From: Prevotella sp. MGM1
Lineage (GTDB): Bacteria > Bacteroidota > Bacteroidia > Bacteroidales > Bacteroidaceae
Direction: 5' to 3'
NCBI RefSeq assembly: GCF_002933775.1
Contig: NZ_BEWV01000180.1
Coordinates: 1-57,593, forward strand
DNA length: 57,593 nucleotides
The position numbers were made by a program, and so were the translations under genes. The number at the start of each line of letters is the position of its first letter. Positions within the stretch are counted from its first letter, which is position 1. Under the pieces are notes generated by a model. That model did not search any database, was not told the DNA's origin, and saw only the letters and a program-made list of their open reading frames with translations. Shown in pieces: positions 8,583 to 17,431 of this stretch.

Positions 8583-9621
8583 AATTATTCATTTCATTGA
8601 TCATTCTTACGGCACTCTCGATAATAGGGTAGGCGCATAATGCCCCGGTACCTTCGCCGAGACGCAGGCCGAGGTTCAGAAGAGGCTCCGCTTTGATGAT
8701 GTCGAGCATCCGGCGGTGCCCGTTCTCGTCACCGCAGTGCCCGAATACCATGTATTCTTTTGCGGCAGGATAGAGCTTGATTGCAGCCACGGCGCAAGCC
8801 GTCATTATAAATCCGTCCACCATTATAATCATGTTCCTCTCGGCGGCACGCAGCATTGCGCCGATGGCTCCCACCATCTCGAATCCTCCGAAGTAGCGTA
8901 TGGTGTTGATAGTCTCATTTGTATTGTTATTGTTTTCTGGCTGTGTGGCGTTCCATTTCCGGTAATTCGTCACCGAGGCTTTCAGTATCTCGCGTTTATG
9001 CCGTATGCCGTCGTCGGCAAGTCCGGCTCCCGCTCCTATGCATTCGTCAAGTGGAATATTACCGAAAATACTCATCCAAATGCTTGAAGGAGACGTGTTT
9101 GCAATACCCATTTCCCCCATACATATTATGTTGCATCCCTTGTCGGCGCATTCATCTGTCTGTTCCGCACCGATTTTGATTGCCTTTTTAAACTCTTCTT
9201 GGCTCATGGCCGGCTCATGCAGGAAGTTCTTTGTACCGTTTGTGATTTTGCGGTTGATGATTTCCGGATACTTGCTAAGATCATAATCGACACCGATATC
9301 GATGATGTTCAATTTAAATCCGTGTTGCCGGCAGAACATGTTTACGCCTCCGCCACCTTGCGTGAAGTTTATCATCTGCTGCCAGGTGATTTCTCTTGGT
9401 GATACGCTTACTTTCTCACGCTCGATGCCGTGGTCGCTGCCGAAGAGCAGATGGTGCGGTTTTTTGAGCGTTGGGCACAGTGATTGCTCTATCAGGCATA
9501 TCTGTTCGGCGAGTGTTTCCAATCTCCCCAGAGATCCTTTGGGCTTGTTGAGATTATCTATCTTTTCGCGTATGTCGCCCAGCATGGATTTGTCGGGACT
9601 TTTTATGTTAAACTTTATCAT
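8551..9621 (-). CDS. cobT: Nicotinate-nucleotide--dimethylbenzimidazole phosphoribosyltransferase CobT
   Basis: A 356-residue enzyme that activates the lower-ligand base to alpha-ribazole-5'-phosphate using nicotinate mononucleotide. Family landmarks are NLNKPKGSLGRLE near residue 30, GEMGIANTSPSS in the centre, DGFIMTACA, and the C-terminal LRLGEGTGA with its catalytic Glu. It overlaps cobU upstream by 14 bp and cobS downstream by 32 bp. No lower-ligand synthesis gene is next to it, so the base may be made elsewhere or salvaged. Confidence 0.95.
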   Translation of the reverse strand: MIKFNIKSPDKSMLGDIREKIDNLNKPKGSLGRLETLAEQICLIEQSLCPTLKKPHHLLFGSDHGIEREKVSVSPREITWQQMINFTQGGGGVNMFCRQHGFKLNIIDIGVDYDLSKYPEIINRKITNGTKNFLHEPAMSQEEFKKAIKIGAEQTDECADKGCNIICMGEMGIANTSPSSIWMSIFGNIPLDECIGAGAGLADDGIRHKREILKASVTNYRKWNATQPENNNNTNETINTIRYFGGFEMVGAIGAMLRAAERNMIIMVDGFIMTACAVAAIKLYPAAKEYMVFGHCGDENGHRRMLDIIKAEPLLNLGLRLGEGTGALCAYPIIESAVRMINEMNNFDNANITKYF

Positions 9622-10159
9622 CGTTGTCAGATTTTATTACCACAGGAATACCGCTTACCATAAGCACCACCTCGTCTGCCCGGCTTGCCACGTATTGGTT
9701 CATCCACCCTTCAAGGTCGGTAAACCGTCGCTGTATCGAGTTGTCGCTCACTCCTCCGCTTCCAATCTCGTTGGTGACAAATATAAACGTGGCGTCTTGC
9801 GCCGTAAACCTGTCAAACTCGGATTGTATTGCAGCCAGTGCCTCTTCGACCGATGGTTGTTCCCATTCGGCCTTGCTTCGTGAGAAGAAAAAGTTAGTAC
9901 ACCACAGCGTTATGCAATCGATTACCGCTACCCTTCCGCTTATGTTGTGGCGGCTAAGTTCTTTTTCCTCTTCTATATTAGTCCATTGGTCGCCGCGTCG
10001 CCGCTGGTGTATTTCCACACGTTTTCTGAACTCATCGTCCCATACATGTGCCGTAGCCATGTATACAGGGCTGTTACTGAGGCTCAAAGCCAGTTTTTCG
10101 GCATATTGGCTTTTTCCAGAGCGTTGTCCGCCCGTAATCATTATTATTCTTTTTTTCAT
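9608..10159 (-). CDS. cobU: Adenosylcobinamide kinase / adenosylcobinamide-phosphate guanylyltransferase CobU
   Basis: A 183-residue bifunctional enzyme that phosphorylates adenosylcobinamide and attaches GMP. The P-loop GGQRSGKS is at 10-17, followed by the family-typical sequence ending in GIPVVI. The frame opens further upstream, but the ATG at 10159 gives the normal MKKRIIMITGGQRSGKS start. A -7 box lies only 6 bp before this ATG, so the transcript may be nearly leaderless. First gene of cobU-cobT-cobS. I looked for a cobalamin riboswitch upstream and saw none in the available 240 bp. Confidence 0.94.
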   Translation of the reverse strand: MKKRIIMITGGQRSGKSQYAEKLALSLSNSPVYMATAHVWDDEFRKRVEIHQRRRGDQWTNIEEEKELSRHNISGRVAVIDCITLWCTNFFFSRSKAEWEQPSVEEALAAIQSEFDRFTAQDATFIFVTNEIGSGGVSDNSIQRRFTDLEGWMNQYVASRADEVVLMVSGIPVVIKSDNDDKV

Positions 10160-10165
10160 TACCCG

Positions 10166-10173
10166 CAAAGTTA
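10166..10173 (-). promoter_or_regulatory. -7 element of cobU
   Basis: A perfect TAACTTTG on the minus strand ends 6 bp before the cobU ATG. The expected transcription start would fall at or next to the A of the start codon. A TTTG lies 16 bp upstream, closer than the usual 19-21 bp. Confidence 0.5.
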
Positions 10174-10398
10174 GCTTAAATATAAGAAACAAAGAATATA
10201 ACCAATGTTTTTTTCATACTTTTTTACCATATAAGTGTAAAAAAAGAGATACCAAATGTTTTAATATCATGAATAATGACCTTTTGTGCAAATATTTACT
10301 TAAAAATTTGGTTGATGGTGGATTTTGTATTTACTTTGCAACGCAATCAAAGCAAAGAGAATAGTTAAATTAGAGTATTCATTAAAAACATTAGACGT

Positions 10399-11544
10399 AT
10401 GAAAAAAGTAATTTTTACGCTTGCAATTGCAGCGTTGTCTGCACAAACAATGTCTGCTCAGACTGTTGAGGAGAGCAAATTGACAGACAACTGGTATATT
10501 GGAGTGAATGGAGGTCTTAATACAAAGACAAGTCACAACGCACTATTTAAGAATGTCAATCCTTCCGCAGGTCTGCGCATCGGTCGTAATCTCACTCCGG
10601 TATTCGGACTGGCAGCAGAAGGTGAGGTTTATTTCAACAACAAAGGAAGCGAGTTCCGTCCTCTCGGAACATTCGTTAAGGGTATGAACCTGTCGCTGCT
10701 CGGTACTACCAATTTCAGCAACTGGTTTGGCGGTTATCCGGGATCACCACGCGTATTTGAGGTAATCGGTGTATACGGTCTCGGTTGGGGACACGCTTTC
10801 CACACACAGAGTGTCCAGGGCATGGACGAGAACGTGCTCACATCTAAATTCGGTCTTGACTTCGCTTTCAACTTCGGAGCTGACAAAGAGTGGCAGGTTT
10901 ATGTAGAGCCTAACATCACTTACGGCATGAATGCGGGTGACAAGATACAGTTTAACTCAAACCATTCGGCACTTGGTGTACTCGTAGGTGTGAACTATAA
11001 ATTAGGTAACAGCAACGGTACTCACAACTTTAAGGTTGCCGAACTCCGTAATCAGTCGGAAATCGACGCTCTGAACTCAAAGATCAACGAACTTCGTGCT
11101 GACAACAGCAACAAAGACAACACTATCGGTAACAACAACAGAACAATTGCCGATCTCCAGTCTCAGCTTGCAGCGGCGAAGAACCAGAAACCGACAGTTG
11201 TGGTTAATGAGAACAAGAACGTTCTGCAGCCTACCGTAATCTTCCAGCAGGGCAAGAGCACGATCGACGCTGCTCAGTATGCAAGCATCTCAATGATTGC
11301 CACATATATGAAGAACCACAAGGAGGCTAAGATCCTTATCAAGGGTTACGCATCTCCCGAGGGTAGTCTCGAACTGAACCAGAGACTGTCTGAGGCTCGT
11401 GCAAACGCAGTTAAATCAGCTCTTATCAAGCGTTACAAGGTTTCTGCAAACCGTCTTTCTGTACAGGGTATGGGTGCTACCGACAAGTTGTTCGATGAGG
11501 TTGACTTCAACCGTGTGGTAACTTTCACTGACACTACGAAGTAA
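10399..11544 (+). CDS. OmpA-family outer membrane protein
   Basis: A 381-residue OmpA-like protein. The signal peptide covers 1-20 (lysines, hydrophobic stretch, MSAQT cleavage region). About 25-215 is a beta-barrel-type domain rich in alternating aromatic strands. About 222-262 looks coiled-coil (DALNSKINELRADN). The OmpA peptidoglycan-binding domain fills about 275-375, with VIFQQGKSTIDAAQ, KGYASPEGS and NQRLSEARANAVK. It should anchor the outer membrane to peptidoglycan and resembles abundant OmpA proteins of Bacteroides and Prevotella. Codon use is notably regular, fitting high expression. It has its own upstream region and a strong terminator. Confidence 0.93.
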   Translation: MKKVIFTLAIAALSAQTMSAQTVEESKLTDNWYIGVNGGLNTKTSHNALFKNVNPSAGLRIGRNLTPVFGLAAEGEVYFNNKGSEFRPLGTFVKGMNLSLLGTTNFSNWFGGYPGSPRVFEVIGVYGLGWGHAFHTQSVQGMDENVLTSKFGLDFAFNFGADKEWQVYVEPNITYGMNAGDKIQFNSNHSALGVLVGVNYKLGNSNGTHNFKVAELRNQSEIDALNSKINELRADNSNKDNTIGNNNRTIADLQSQLAAAKNQKPTVVVNENKNVLQPTVIFQQGKSTIDAAQYASISMIATYMKNHKEAKILIKGYASPEGSLELNQRLSEARANAVKSALIKRYKVSANRLSVQGMGATDKLFDEVDFNRVVTFTDTTK

Positions 11545-11579
11545 TAGCAGACTGCTTTTTCAGAATAGGAAACAGACTT

Positions 11580-11615
11580 CCCCGCAATCAAAAATGGTTG
11601 CGGGGATATTTTTTT
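11580..11615 (+). terminator. Rho-independent terminator of the OmpA-like gene
   Basis: The arms CCCCGCAA (11580-11587) and TTGCGGGG (11598-11605) are followed by a run of seven or more T starting at 11609. Confidence 0.93.
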
Positions 11616-11963
11616 GTATTCTGCCGTTTTATGTGGATGAACGTTGAGTAGTCCTGATATTGGATATGCTGTGGGCTAATGGATTTGCCCATAGGTTTTG
11701 TGTGGTTTGAAGTTTAGGTTATTAATCATTTATTATAAAGCGCAGTTTGTTTTTATTGTTAGTCATAATGCTGAAAAAATCAGACAAACGATCGTTTATA
11801 TTTCGATTGTTTTGAAAAAACAAATCCTATGACCGAAAATATCGGCGTATTTTCAATGTTTGCGCAACCGGCTGTTTGTCAGTCTGATATGCCGGTTTGG
11901 CCGGAAAATGTTTCCAAACAGATCTGACCCTCATTGCTGTTTTTTTATAACAAGCGTCTTATT

Positions 11964-12075
11964 GGTCTGCATTTAGACGCTCGATGCATTGCGTTTAGCA
12001 ATCAATTGGAAGCCAACGGGCGGCTAAACGTCTTGCAATAACGTGCCAATTGCGTTCCATCGAGCGTCTGAATGC
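11964..12075. repeat. Large nested inverted repeat sharing a 15-mer with a copy at 41.6 kb
   Basis: The outer arms 11969-11986 and 12058-12075 (GCATTTAGACGCTCGATG and its complement, 17 of 18 paired) enclose inner pairs CGTTTAG/CTAAACG (11992-11998, 12024-12030) and CAATTGG/CCAATTG (12003-12009, 12046-12052). The left edge GGTCTGCATTTAGAC (11964-11978) recurs inverted at 41649-41663 beside another inverted repeat. It looks like a dispersed intergenic element. Confidence 0.75.
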
Positions 12076-12114
12076 AAAAAAGCCGATTTCCCACTAATTT
12101 AGGGAGATCGGCTT
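12075..12114 (-). terminator. Rho-independent terminator of the beta-galactosidase gene
   Basis: Read on the minus strand, the 13-bp arms at 12102-12114 and 12080-12092 (AAGCCGAT stem, one mismatch) are followed by T(6) (A-run 12075-12080 on the plus strand). It lies 125 bp past the stop codon. Confidence 0.85.
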
Positions 12115-12238
12115 ATCGTGTTGTATATCGTGATTTGTATGGTGCAAATCGACTTAGATTGAGTAAAAACAAAGTGTTAAATTTGTGACTTTATTATTAC
12201 AACCGATTTGATTTGCGTGCCCATTTTCCGTCATCGGC

Positions 12239-14632
12239 TCAGATAGTCTTTATGTCTATCGACTTGGATATGTTCCGTTGTTTGTCTTTTACGGTGAGTG
12301 TCATCGTTCCTGCCGTTTTATTGCTGCGTACTATGACGACAAGCTGGCCGGCAAAGAGTTTCATGGTCGGCTTGGTGAACGGTTCGAGCGATGTGGCGTC
12401 GCCATTGCAGGCAGCCTGAAATGCTCCGCAGCCTTCCACCTCGAATGTCAGTCGGTCTGCTCCATCGGGTACGATGTTTCCGTCTTTATCGCACAGACTG
12501 ACTGTGACAAAAGCCATGTCATCTCCGTCGGCAGAGATGTTTGTGCGGTCGGCTTTCAGTGTTAATTCGGTCGGCTTGCCGGCTGTGCGTCTCGTGTCGC
12601 GGCCCGTTTCCCTGCCTTCTGCGTCGTAGGTGACGACAGTAATTTCGCCGGGTTCGTATACCACATCATTCCATCTCAGTCGGTAGCGGTCGAGGCGGCT
12701 ATCCTTATTCTTGCGCACACGTCCTTGACTTTTGCCGTTTACAAACAGCTCGCCTTCAGTCCCGTCTGTATAACAGTATACGGGAGTTACTTTTCCCTCT
12801 CGGCCGGGCCATGTCCAGTGTGGTAACAGGTGGGTGGTGTGTTTCTTTGTGTTCCACTTGCTGCGATACAGGTAGTAGCGGTCTTTCGGCAGTCCGGCAA
12901 GGTCGCATATACCGAAATAGCTGCTGCGGCTCGGCCAGTATTCGTCATAGGGTGTAGGTTCGCCAAGATAGTCGTATCCCGTCCACACGAACTCACCTAT
13001 CACTTGCGGGTAGTCGTCTTGCCAGCGCCAGTCATCGTCAGGCAGATTGCTCCACGGGCAGTATTCTGTGTCGTAGCCGCTGCATTGACCGTCGGCGTAT
13101 GTCCTGTTTGATGCCACTTCTACCGGAAATTTATATACGCCGCGGCTGCTGACGGTAGACGCCGTCTCACTTCCGAGCAGGAAACCTTGCGGTAACTCTT
13201 TCAGTCCTTTGTCATATTTGTGCAGCCGGTAGTTAAAGCCAGGTACGTCCATCACTTGAGCGAACCCGGTCTTCATGGCGTTGTCAACCCTGTCCATTCC
13301 CTGGGTCACCGGGCGGGTGGGGTCAAGTCTGTGGCAGATGTCTTGAAGATTTTTGGCCATCGTGGTTCCGCCTTTCATGCCTTGCTCCGGAATTTCGTTG
13401 CCTATGCTCCACATCACGATAGACGGGTGGTTACGGTGGTTGCGCACGAGATTTGCCATGTCTTTCTCCGCCCACTCGTCAAAGAAGCGCGCGTATCCGT
13501 TCTTGCACTTGGGATATTTCCACATGTCGAAACTTTCTGCCATTACCATCATGCCAAGTGAGTCGCAGATGTCCATCTGCATTTTGGAAGGCATGTTGTG
13601 TGCCGTGCGTATGGCATCGCAACCCATTTCCTTCATCATCTTTATCTGTCGGATTAGTGCGGCCTTGTTCACTGCCGCTCCGAGTGGACCGAGGTCGTGA
13701 TGCAGGCATACTCCTTTTATCTTTCTGGTTACCCCGTTTAGTTGGAAGCCGCCTTCTTTCGTCACGCTTACTGTGCGTATTCCTACATTGACAGTCTGCT
13801 CGTCTATCAATTTATGGTCCTTATACAGTTTCGTGACGAGCTTGTAGAGATACGGTTTCTCGGGCGACCAAAGATTTGGCTTCTTTATATCGAGCACAGT
13901 GCGGACATCTCCCGATGGTGTGTTTTCGCAGTGGCTTTCGGCTATGATGTATCCTTTTGCGTTGTGTAACGCTATGTTTATTCCTATGTTTTCGCCTTTC
14001 AGGTCTCCCGAGACCTTGGTGTCCACTTCCACTTCTGCGTAGTTTTTGTCGGCTTTGGCTGTGCGGGCAAATGTCTCGAATGTATCAAACCTCGCCTTAC
14101 CGGTGAGAACGAGGGTCACAGGGCGGTATATTCCACCTCCTGGATACCATCTGCTGCTTTCCTCGACATTGTTAAGATCTACCTCAATCGTATTCTCACC
14201 GCTCTTTATATATGGGGTGACATCGATGTTGAAGGCATTGTATCCGTATGCCCAATAGCCGGCCTGCTTACCGTTTATCTTTACGTTCGGCTCGCTCATG
14301 GCACCGTCGAATATCAGTTCGGCGTGGCTGTATCCGCTCGGTATGCTTACTGTTGTCTTGTAGTGGCCTTTGCCAATCCATGGCAGAGAACCCGAGCGAC
14401 CTGATTTTTCTGTTTTCTCCTTCTCTCCGTTCTGTACGATCGCCACCGTCTGTAAGTCCCATTTCTTATCGAATGGGCCGCTGATGGCCCAGTCGTGCGG
14501 CACTCTTACTTCTTGCCACTGTGCTTTGTCGCGAGAAAACAACCAGCCTTCGCTTAGCGTTATCTCTTGTCGTTGCTGTGCGAAAGCGACCCCGGCGAGT
14601 GACAATCCGAATAAAATAAGTCTTTTTCTCAT
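12239..14632 (-). CDS. Secreted GH2 beta-galactosidase-type glycoside hydrolase
   Basis: A 797-residue glycoside hydrolase family 2 protein. The signal peptide covers 1-18 (RKRLILFGLSLAGVAFA). Then come a sugar-binding jelly-roll domain (about 25-180), an Ig-like domain (about 185-290) and a TIM barrel (about 295-600). WSIGNEIPEQ gives the acid/base E413 and LLGSETAST the nucleophile E489. The C-terminal 200 residues form DUF4982-like and Ig-like domains. It probably acts in the periplasm or at the cell surface on beta-galactosides from glycans, but GH2 also includes glucuronidases and mannosidases, so the sugar is inferred. It stands alone, without SusC/SusD neighbours, and a terminator follows. 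Confidence 0.88.
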   Translation of the reverse strand: MRKRLILFGLSLAGVAFAQQRQEITLSEGWLFSRDKAQWQEVRVPHDWAISGPFDKKWDLQTVAIVQNGEKEKTEKSGRSGSLPWIGKGHYKTTVSIPSGYSHAELIFDGAMSEPNVKINGKQAGYWAYGYNAFNIDVTPYIKSGENTIEVDLNNVEESSRWYPGGGIYRPVTLVLTGKARFDTFETFARTAKADKNYAEVEVDTKVSGDLKGENIGINIALHNAKGYIIAESHCENTPSGDVRTVLDIKKPNLWSPEKPYLYKLVTKLYKDHKLIDEQTVNVGIRTVSVTKEGGFQLNGVTRKIKGVCLHHDLGPLGAAVNKAALIRQIKMMKEMGCDAIRTAHNMPSKMQMDICDSLGMMVMAESFDMWKYPKCKNGYARFFDEWAEKDMANLVRNHRNHPSIVMWSIGNEIPEQGMKGGTTMAKNLQDICHRLDPTRPVTQGMDRVDNAMKTGFAQVMDVPGFNYRLHKYDKGLKELPQGFLLGSETASTVSSRGVYKFPVEVASNRTYADGQCSGYDTEYCPWSNLPDDDWRWQDDYPQVIGEFVWTGYDYLGEPTPYDEYWPSRSSYFGICDLAGLPKDRYYLYRSKWNTKKHTTHLLPHWTWPGREGKVTPVYCYTDGTEGELFVNGKSQGRVRKNKDSRLDRYRLRWNDVVYEPGEITVVTYDAEGRETGRDTRRTAGKPTELTLKADRTNISADGDDMAFVTVSLCDKDGNIVPDGADRLTFEVEGCGAFQAACNGDATSLEPFTKPTMKLFAGQLVVIVRSNKTAGTMTLTVKDKQRNISKSIDIKTI

Positions 14633-14818
14633 CGCTGTTTTTGGTATGATTAAGTTTTAAGTAATTAAAAAGAAATATGTTTTTAAATAATATCCGCCTA
14701 TAATAAATCGGAGGAGGACGGAACTCATTTTCCTGGCCAATGATGAGTGGGAACAGAAAATGCCGAATCCGTGCTTCTTCCGGTTTATTATAGTGTTGCC
14801 ATAAGGGGCTTGCTACGA

Positions 14819-15244
14819 TTATAATTCCTTGCGTAGCTTCTCTGCCATGTCGTTATATTCACCGTCGGTGAGGTATACTTCTTTAGGGTTCATGCGGAAT
14901 ACCCCACCGAAGTCGGGACCTCCCTTATATTTGGGGATGAGGTGGAAGTGGAGATGTTCGAGCGTGTCTGAGTATGCTCCGTAATTGATTTTATCGGGAT
15001 TGAACACTTTTTGCATCGCTCTCGTCACTTTGGCCACGTCTGCCATGAACGCATTGCGATCTTCATCGCTAAGCAGGTTCAGGTCGTCTATGTGGTCTTT
15101 ATATGCAACGAGGCACCGGCCGTGGTATGTCTGTTCCTTAAATATAAATACGCGCGAAACGTCCAGCTTCGCAATCTCAATCATAAGACTGTGCAATGTA
15201 TCGTTGTTTTGGCAATACAGGCACTCTTTAGGATCACTTTTCAT
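14819..15244 (-). CDS. HIT family protein (nucleotide hydrolase/transferase)
   Basis: A 141-residue cytoplasmic histidine-triad protein. The signature HLHFHLIP places the triad at H97, H99 and H101. CLYC near the N-terminus (C8, C11) hints at a zinc site, as in several bacterial HIT proteins. Likely substrates are AMP-lysine-like or dinucleoside polyphosphate compounds; the real substrate is unknown. It has its own promoter (-7 at 15284-15291). Confidence 0.9.
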   Translation of the reverse strand: MKSDPKECLYCQNNDTLHSLMIEIAKLDVSRVFIFKEQTYHGRCLVAYKDHIDDLNLLSDEDRNAFMADVAKVTRAMQKVFNPDKINYGAYSDTLEHLHFHLIPKYKGGPDFGGVFRMNPKEVYLTDGEYNDMAEKLRKEL

Positions 15245-15283
15245 TTTGTATTTTTGTTTTATTGGTTAGTGTTTTGATTATTG

Positions 15284-15291
15284 CAAAATTA
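15284..15291 (-). promoter_or_regulatory. -7 element of the HIT gene
   Basis: A perfect TAATTTTG on the minus strand, 39 bp before the ATG. The region 20 bp upstream reads TTCG rather than TTTG. Confidence 0.55.
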
Positions 15292-15325
15292 CTAATAAAA
15301 TCTGTAAATGGCGAACGAATGTATA

Positions 15326-15361
15326 TAAAAACAGGGAATTGTCCTTACGGCAATTCCCTGT
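15326..15361 (-). terminator. Rho-independent terminator of ilvC
   Basis: The perfect 11-bp stem ACAGGGAATTG/CAATTCCCTGT (15331-15341, 15351-15361) is followed on the minus strand by T(5). It sits 133 bp beyond the ilvC stop. Confidence 0.85.
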
Positions 15362-15493
15362 GATTATTATTATAATCCGGAAAAGGATTGTATTTCATGT
15401 CATAATGCCGGGATATTACGGTTTGCTCCTGTCAAATAAACTTTAAGCGCAAATGATGCTTTATCCCGTAATGCCATGATGTTATTGTGCGGT

Positions 15494-16543
15494 TCAGTCG
15501 GCACAGTTTTCCGGACGGAGTTGACGCACTGTCTCGGCTGCACGCCACATTTCCATGTTACGCATAGCTTCGAGTTCCTTGTTGAGTCCGTCGCGGTAGT
15601 CGGCTTTCGAGTTGCTGTCGATGGAAATCTGTGCCTCGTTGCCGGTCTTTACAGAGTAATACAGCCACTGCATCACCGGTTTGATAGCGTCGCGGAAGCG
15701 CGGTGCCCAGTCTAATGCGCCGCGTTGTGCCGTTGTGGAGCAGTTGGCGTACATCCAGTCCATGCCTTTCTGTGCGAACAATGGCATCAGGCTCTGTGTA
15801 AGCTCCTCCACTGTCTCGTTGAAAGCCTCCGACGGTGAGTGCCCGTTCTCACGGAGCACTTCATACTGTGCTTCAAGCAGTCCTTCTATAGCTCCCATCA
15901 GCGAGCCGCGTTCACCTGTAAGGTCGGAGGTTGCCTCGCGTTGGAAAGTGGTTTTAAACATATATCCCGCTCCTATACCTATACCGAACGCTATTGTTTT
16001 CTCCTCTGCGTTGCCGGATGCGTCCTGATATACGGCGTACGAGCAGTTAAGGCCGCGGCCTTCAAGGAACATTGTACGCAAAGATGTACCCGAACCCTTC
16101 GGTGCTACAAGAATTACATCTATGTCTGCTGGTGGTACCACGCCAGTGCGGTCGCTCCAGTTGATTGCGAATCCGTGAGAGTAATATAGTGTCTTGCCCG
16201 GTGTGAGGTATTGCTTTATTGTCGGCCAAGCCTGAATTTGTCCGGCGTCTGAAAGAAGCATGCAGATAATTGTGCCCTTCTGTGCGGCCTCTTCGATAGA
16301 GAACAGTGTCTCACCGGGCACCCATCCGTCGGCGACAGCCTTGTCGTATGTTTTTCCGGCACGCTGTCCCACAATCACGTTAAATCCGTTGTCGCGCAGG
16401 TTGCAGGCCTGTCCGGGACCTTGGATGCCATAACCAATGACGGCTATTGTCTCGTTTTTCAATACTTCACGCGCTTTTTCCAATGAAAATTCTTTGTTGG
16501 TGACAACTGTCTCGATAACGCCACCAAAATTCATCTCTGCCAT
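15494..16543 (-). CDS. ilvC: Ketol-acid reductoisomerase IlvC
   Basis: A 349-residue NADPH-dependent enzyme of valine, leucine and isoleucine synthesis that converts 2-acetolactate to dihydroxyisovalerate. The N-terminal Rossmann motif reads GYGIQGPGQACNLRD, the form I know from Bacteroidales IlvC. VAPKGSGTSLR and ELTQSLMPLFAQKG follow in the knotted domain. The open frame extends 27 codons further upstream, but MAEMNFGGVIETVV at 16543 is the family start. It is the last gene of the ilv cluster yet has a strong promoter of its own (16622-16652), so its expression can be separated from ilvDBN. Confidence 0.96.
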   Translation of the reverse strand: MAEMNFGGVIETVVTNKEFSLEKAREVLKNETIAVIGYGIQGPGQACNLRDNGFNVIVGQRAGKTYDKAVADGWVPGETLFSIEEAAQKGTIICMLLSDAGQIQAWPTIKQYLTPGKTLYYSHGFAINWSDRTGVVPPADIDVILVAPKGSGTSLRTMFLEGRGLNCSYAVYQDASGNAEEKTIAFGIGIGAGYMFKTTFQREATSDLTGERGSLMGAIEGLLEAQYEVLRENGHSPSEAFNETVEELTQSLMPLFAQKGMDWMYANCSTTAQRGALDWAPRFRDAIKPVMQWLYYSVKTGNEAQISIDSNSKADYRDGLNKELEAMRNMEMWRAAETVRQLRPENCAD

Positions 16544-16621
16544 AATATATAAGTTTTTTGTTATACGACCTTGCGAAAGACCGCCTGTTGTTAAATTGTC
16601 TGTTGTTATTAAATAGAGTTG

Positions 16622-16652
16622 CAAAAGTATAAAATTAAAGCGTAAACTCCAA
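16622..16652 (-). promoter_or_regulatory. Promoter of ilvC
   Basis: On the minus strand: TTG (16650-16652), exactly 20 bp, then TACTTTTG (16622-16629), a full match to the Bacteroidetes -33/-7 consensus. It lies between the thioesterase stop and ilvC. Confidence 0.8.
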
Positions 16653-16660
16653 ATTTACTT

Positions 16661-17428
16661 TCATATTTTTGCAAAAACGACTTTGCTTCTGCACACTTCG
16701 ATATTTTTGTCGCTTTCTTTTTCAATCTTGACAATGCGTATGTTCCATTCGTTTTCGCCTGCCGTTTCGCGATAGAAAGCCAGCCTGTCGCCTCCGTGGC
16801 TCTCTGCGACGTAGGCTATTTCGAACCTCTTTATCCGGTATTCCTTATACCAATCAATGTCAAATAGGTCGAGAACATGTTCTATGTACTTCACCGAATT
16901 GATGTGTCCGTTTACGTCCACATCATTGTAATGTGTGTCAATCGTAGCCACATGCTCGGCATTGTCGCTCATTTTCACACGCGAGCTTTTATCGATCGGG
17001 CACTCCTTGCCTGGCTCTATCCACCCGTTTATCTCGCCGTCGCGTTCAGCCAGTATGTCTTGCGGTTGCCGTGTGCGTGTGTCTATCATTGCCCACACGC
17101 TGCGGCCGTATCCGAATACATGGCCGTTTTCGTCCGCAATGCGGAAGTTTCGGTTGGTGAAATATTTCATTGCGCTTTCCACCCATGTCTCGACATTGAA
17201 TTTGGTGTATTGTGCCGGCATTTCATTCATCTCGATGGCAAGGCGTGACAATACCCATGTCTTGTGCACTTTGTTCAGATACGCCATGCCGAAGCCACGG
17301 TCTGAAGAGTGGAAGTCGGCGGCGTTCAGCAGATGATTACCAAGATGTCCCATAAAGAGCCGGTGCGAAAAGTCGCAGTGAAACGGCTCGGCCATGAACG
17401 AATATATTCCTGTTTTTTCCATTTCCAA
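16661..17428 (-). CDS. Acyl-ACP thioesterase (double hot-dog)
   Basis: A 255-residue acyl-[acyl carrier protein] thioesterase of the FatA/FatB type (PF01643-like). Two hot-dog halves are visible; the second has DVDVNGHINSVKYIEH with the catalytic-type N173 and H175. It releases free fatty acids from ACP. It starts 3 bp after ilvN and is clearly in the ilv operon, a linkage I recall from other Bacteroidales. It may tie branched-chain amino acid supply to branched-chain fatty acid or lipid synthesis, but that is inference. No signal peptide. Confidence 0.88.
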   Translation of the reverse strand: MEMEKTGIYSFMAEPFHCDFSHRLFMGHLGNHLLNAADFHSSDRGFGMAYLNKVHKTWVLSRLAIEMNEMPAQYTKFNVETWVESAMKYFTNRNFRIADENGHVFGYGRSVWAMIDTRTRQPQDILAERDGEINGWIEPGKECPIDKSSRVKMSDNAEHVATIDTHYNDVDVNGHINSVKYIEHVLDLFDIDWYKEYRIKRFEIAYVAESHGGDRLAFYRETAGENEWNIRIVKIEKESDKNIEVCRSKVVFAKI

Positions 17429-17431
17429 TAT

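Larger units (their letters stand above)
11616..12238. other. 623-bp gene-free stretch with a cruciform repeat
   Basis: No credible gene lies between the OmpA terminator and the beta-galactosidase stop. It holds a nested inverted repeat (11969-12075) and the minus-strand terminator of the beta-galactosidase gene (12075-12114). The rest (11640-11960) is AT-rich with no clear structure. Confidence 0.7.

Noticed and set aside
10160..10398. Cobalamin riboswitch before cobU
   Set aside because: No recognisable B12-box or matching long hairpin set in the short space; the -7 box sits next to the ATG.
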